DNA of 64,000 nt from Burkholderia pyrrocinia. Its GTDB lineage: Bacteria; Pseudomonadota; Gammaproteobacteria; Burkholderiales; Burkholderiaceae. Shown here piece by piece: positions 63,132 through 64,000 of this stretch; position 1 is the first letter of the stretch; each line of letters starts with the position of its first letter. The stretch is taken from contig NZ_CP024903.1 of assembly GCF_003330765.1 (NCBI RefSeq), positions 2,418,001-2,482,000 of the forward strand, read 5' to 3'. The notes under the pieces are model-generated. The model saw only the letters and a list, made by a program, of their open reading frames with translations, was not told the DNA's origin and made no database searches. Both the position numbers and the translations under genes were made by a program.

Positions 63132-64000
63132 ATGAAACGACTTCCTTCCTTCAACGCACTGCAGATCTTCGACATCGTCGCCCACCATGGCAGCTTCACG
63201 CGCGCCGCCGAGCACCTGTGCCTGACCCAGGGCGCCGTGAGCCGGCAAATCCTCGCGCTCGAGAGCTTCTACCAGTTTCCGCTGTTCAAGCGCACGCCGA
63301 AAGGCCTGACGCTGACGGCGGAAGGCGAACTGCTGTTGCCGACGGTGCGCGAAAGCTTCGCGCGCATCGAAGAAGTATCGATGCGCCTGTCGCGCCGGCG
63401 CACCGAACTCGCGCTGAAAGTGCCCACCTGCCTGATGCAGTGGATGCTGCCCCGGATCATGCGATTCCAGACCGAGCACCCCGAACTCCAGGTGCAGATC
63501 ACGACGACCTGGGGCCATCATGTCGATTTCCGGATGGAGCCGTTCGACGCCGCGGTGATCTACGCTCCCGGCGCCGGTCCCGACATGCATGCGATCCCGC
63601 TGTTCGAAGAGCGGCTCACGCCCGTGTGTGCGCCGGGTTTGCTGGACCGGCAGCCGCTCGCGAACCTCGACGATCTGGCCGACCACACGCTGCTGCATCC
63701 GACCCGCGATCATCAGGACTGGAAACGCTGGCTCGCACATGCCGGTGCGCCGCACATCGACTCCACGCGCGGGCTGAGCTTCGAGACGCTCGACCTCGCG
63801 ACGCATGCGGCGATCGACGGCTACGGCATCGCGATCGGCGACCGGACGCTCGTCGACGAAAGCATGGCGGCGCACCGGCTCGTGACGCCGTTCGACGTGT
63901 CGCTGCCGACGGGGATGGGCTATTACTTCGTGTATCCGAGCGGGGGCGAACAGCAGCAGAAGATCCGGCTGTTCGGCGACTGGATCGCGGACGAACGCGA
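63132..64000 (+). CDS. LysR-family regulator, GcvA-like (partial, C-terminus beyond window)
   Basis: The first 289 residues are visible. HTH: LPSFNALQIFDIVAHHGSFT, then 'HLCLTQGAVSRQILALESFY', the GcvA/AmpR subgroup opening. The effector domain includes 'LPRIMRFQTEHPELQVQITT' and 'HTLLHPTRDHQDWKRWLAHA', the GcvA family W-x-x-W region. It starts 77 bases after the importer ATPase on the same strand, so it may be the last gene and regulator of the arginine/guanidino catabolic run. Only the last few residues are cut off. Confidence 0.88.
   Translation, partial: MKRLPSFNALQIFDIVAHHGSFTRAAEHLCLTQGAVSRQILALESFYQFPLFKRTPKGLTLTAEGELLLPTVRESFARIEEVSMRLSRRRTELALKVPTCLMQWMLPRIMRFQTEHPELQVQITTTWGHHVDFRMEPFDAAVIYAPGAGPDMHAIPLFEERLTPVCAPGLLDRQPLANLDDLADHTLLHPTRDHQDWKRWLAHAGAPHIDSTRGLSFETLDLATHAAIDGYGIAIGDRTLVDESMAAHRLVTPFDVSLPTGMGYYFVYPSGGEQQQKIRLFGDWIADER

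Overview
The window is GC-rich (about two thirds G+C), tightly packed, and its proteins resemble those of the Burkholderia cepacia complex. The signs are the intracellular PHB depolymerase, DUF3717, DUF2970 and DUF3761 proteins, many LysR/TetR regulators each paired with a small catabolic unit, and many amino-acid ABC importers. It reads as ordinary chromosome. I see no rRNA, tRNA, CRISPR array, insertion sequence, integrase or prophage gene. Genus and species are inference from protein resemblance only.

Layout. 1-1762: a MotA-type stator gene (cut by the window edge) behind a gene fusing a cyclic-nucleotide-binding domain to a FliG-like C-terminus. 1930-5013: glutathione S-transferase, PHB depolymerase, a DUF3761 secreted protein and an unannotated 45-residue His-rich secreted peptide. 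5385-9694: a HisJQMP-type amino-acid importer divergent from a HutC-like GntR repressor, with HutC-type palindromes between them. 9704-15595: glycosyltransferase/TetR pair; TetR divergent from a lipoprotein-MCE (PqiB-like) operon, with one operator in front of each side; a small membrane protein. 15633-19712: hydrolase, CatR/BenM-like LysR, DUF3717, LysP. 20301-25498: Cache-GGDEF diguanylate cyclase with an FNR/ANR box upstream, FUSC protein, argG, small P-loop protein. 25641-29954: tartrate module (transporter, dehydrogenase, LysR) and a LysE exporter. 29968-36293: a gutted methyltransferase, a two-component flavin monooxygenase operon (reductase, oxygenase, cupin, DUF2848), an orphan IscS, a MarR regulator and an NTF2-like protein. 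36334-38339: rtcR remnant, a 44-residue ORF and rtcB. 38571-43201: two secreted proteins, an O-methyltransferase and MetY. 43425-48459: APH-fold kinase, PnuC, TonB receptor, DUF2970. 48581-52404: PNPOx-FNR-ferredoxin fusion, GST and divergent LysR. 52679-64000: a same-strand run encoding a 2-ketoarginine-decarboxylase-like enzyme, an aldehyde dehydrogenase, two ABC importers (polyamine type and polar amino-acid type) and a LysR cut by the window end.

Most units follow one plan: a regulator divergent from, or next to, the genes it probably controls, with a visible inverted or direct repeat between them. The best leads for something not well described are the cNMP-FliG/MotA pair, the His-rich micro-peptide, the loss of RtcR beside an intact RtcB, the MCE operon without a PqiA partner, and the TonB receptor-PnuC-kinase vitamin or nucleoside uptake set.
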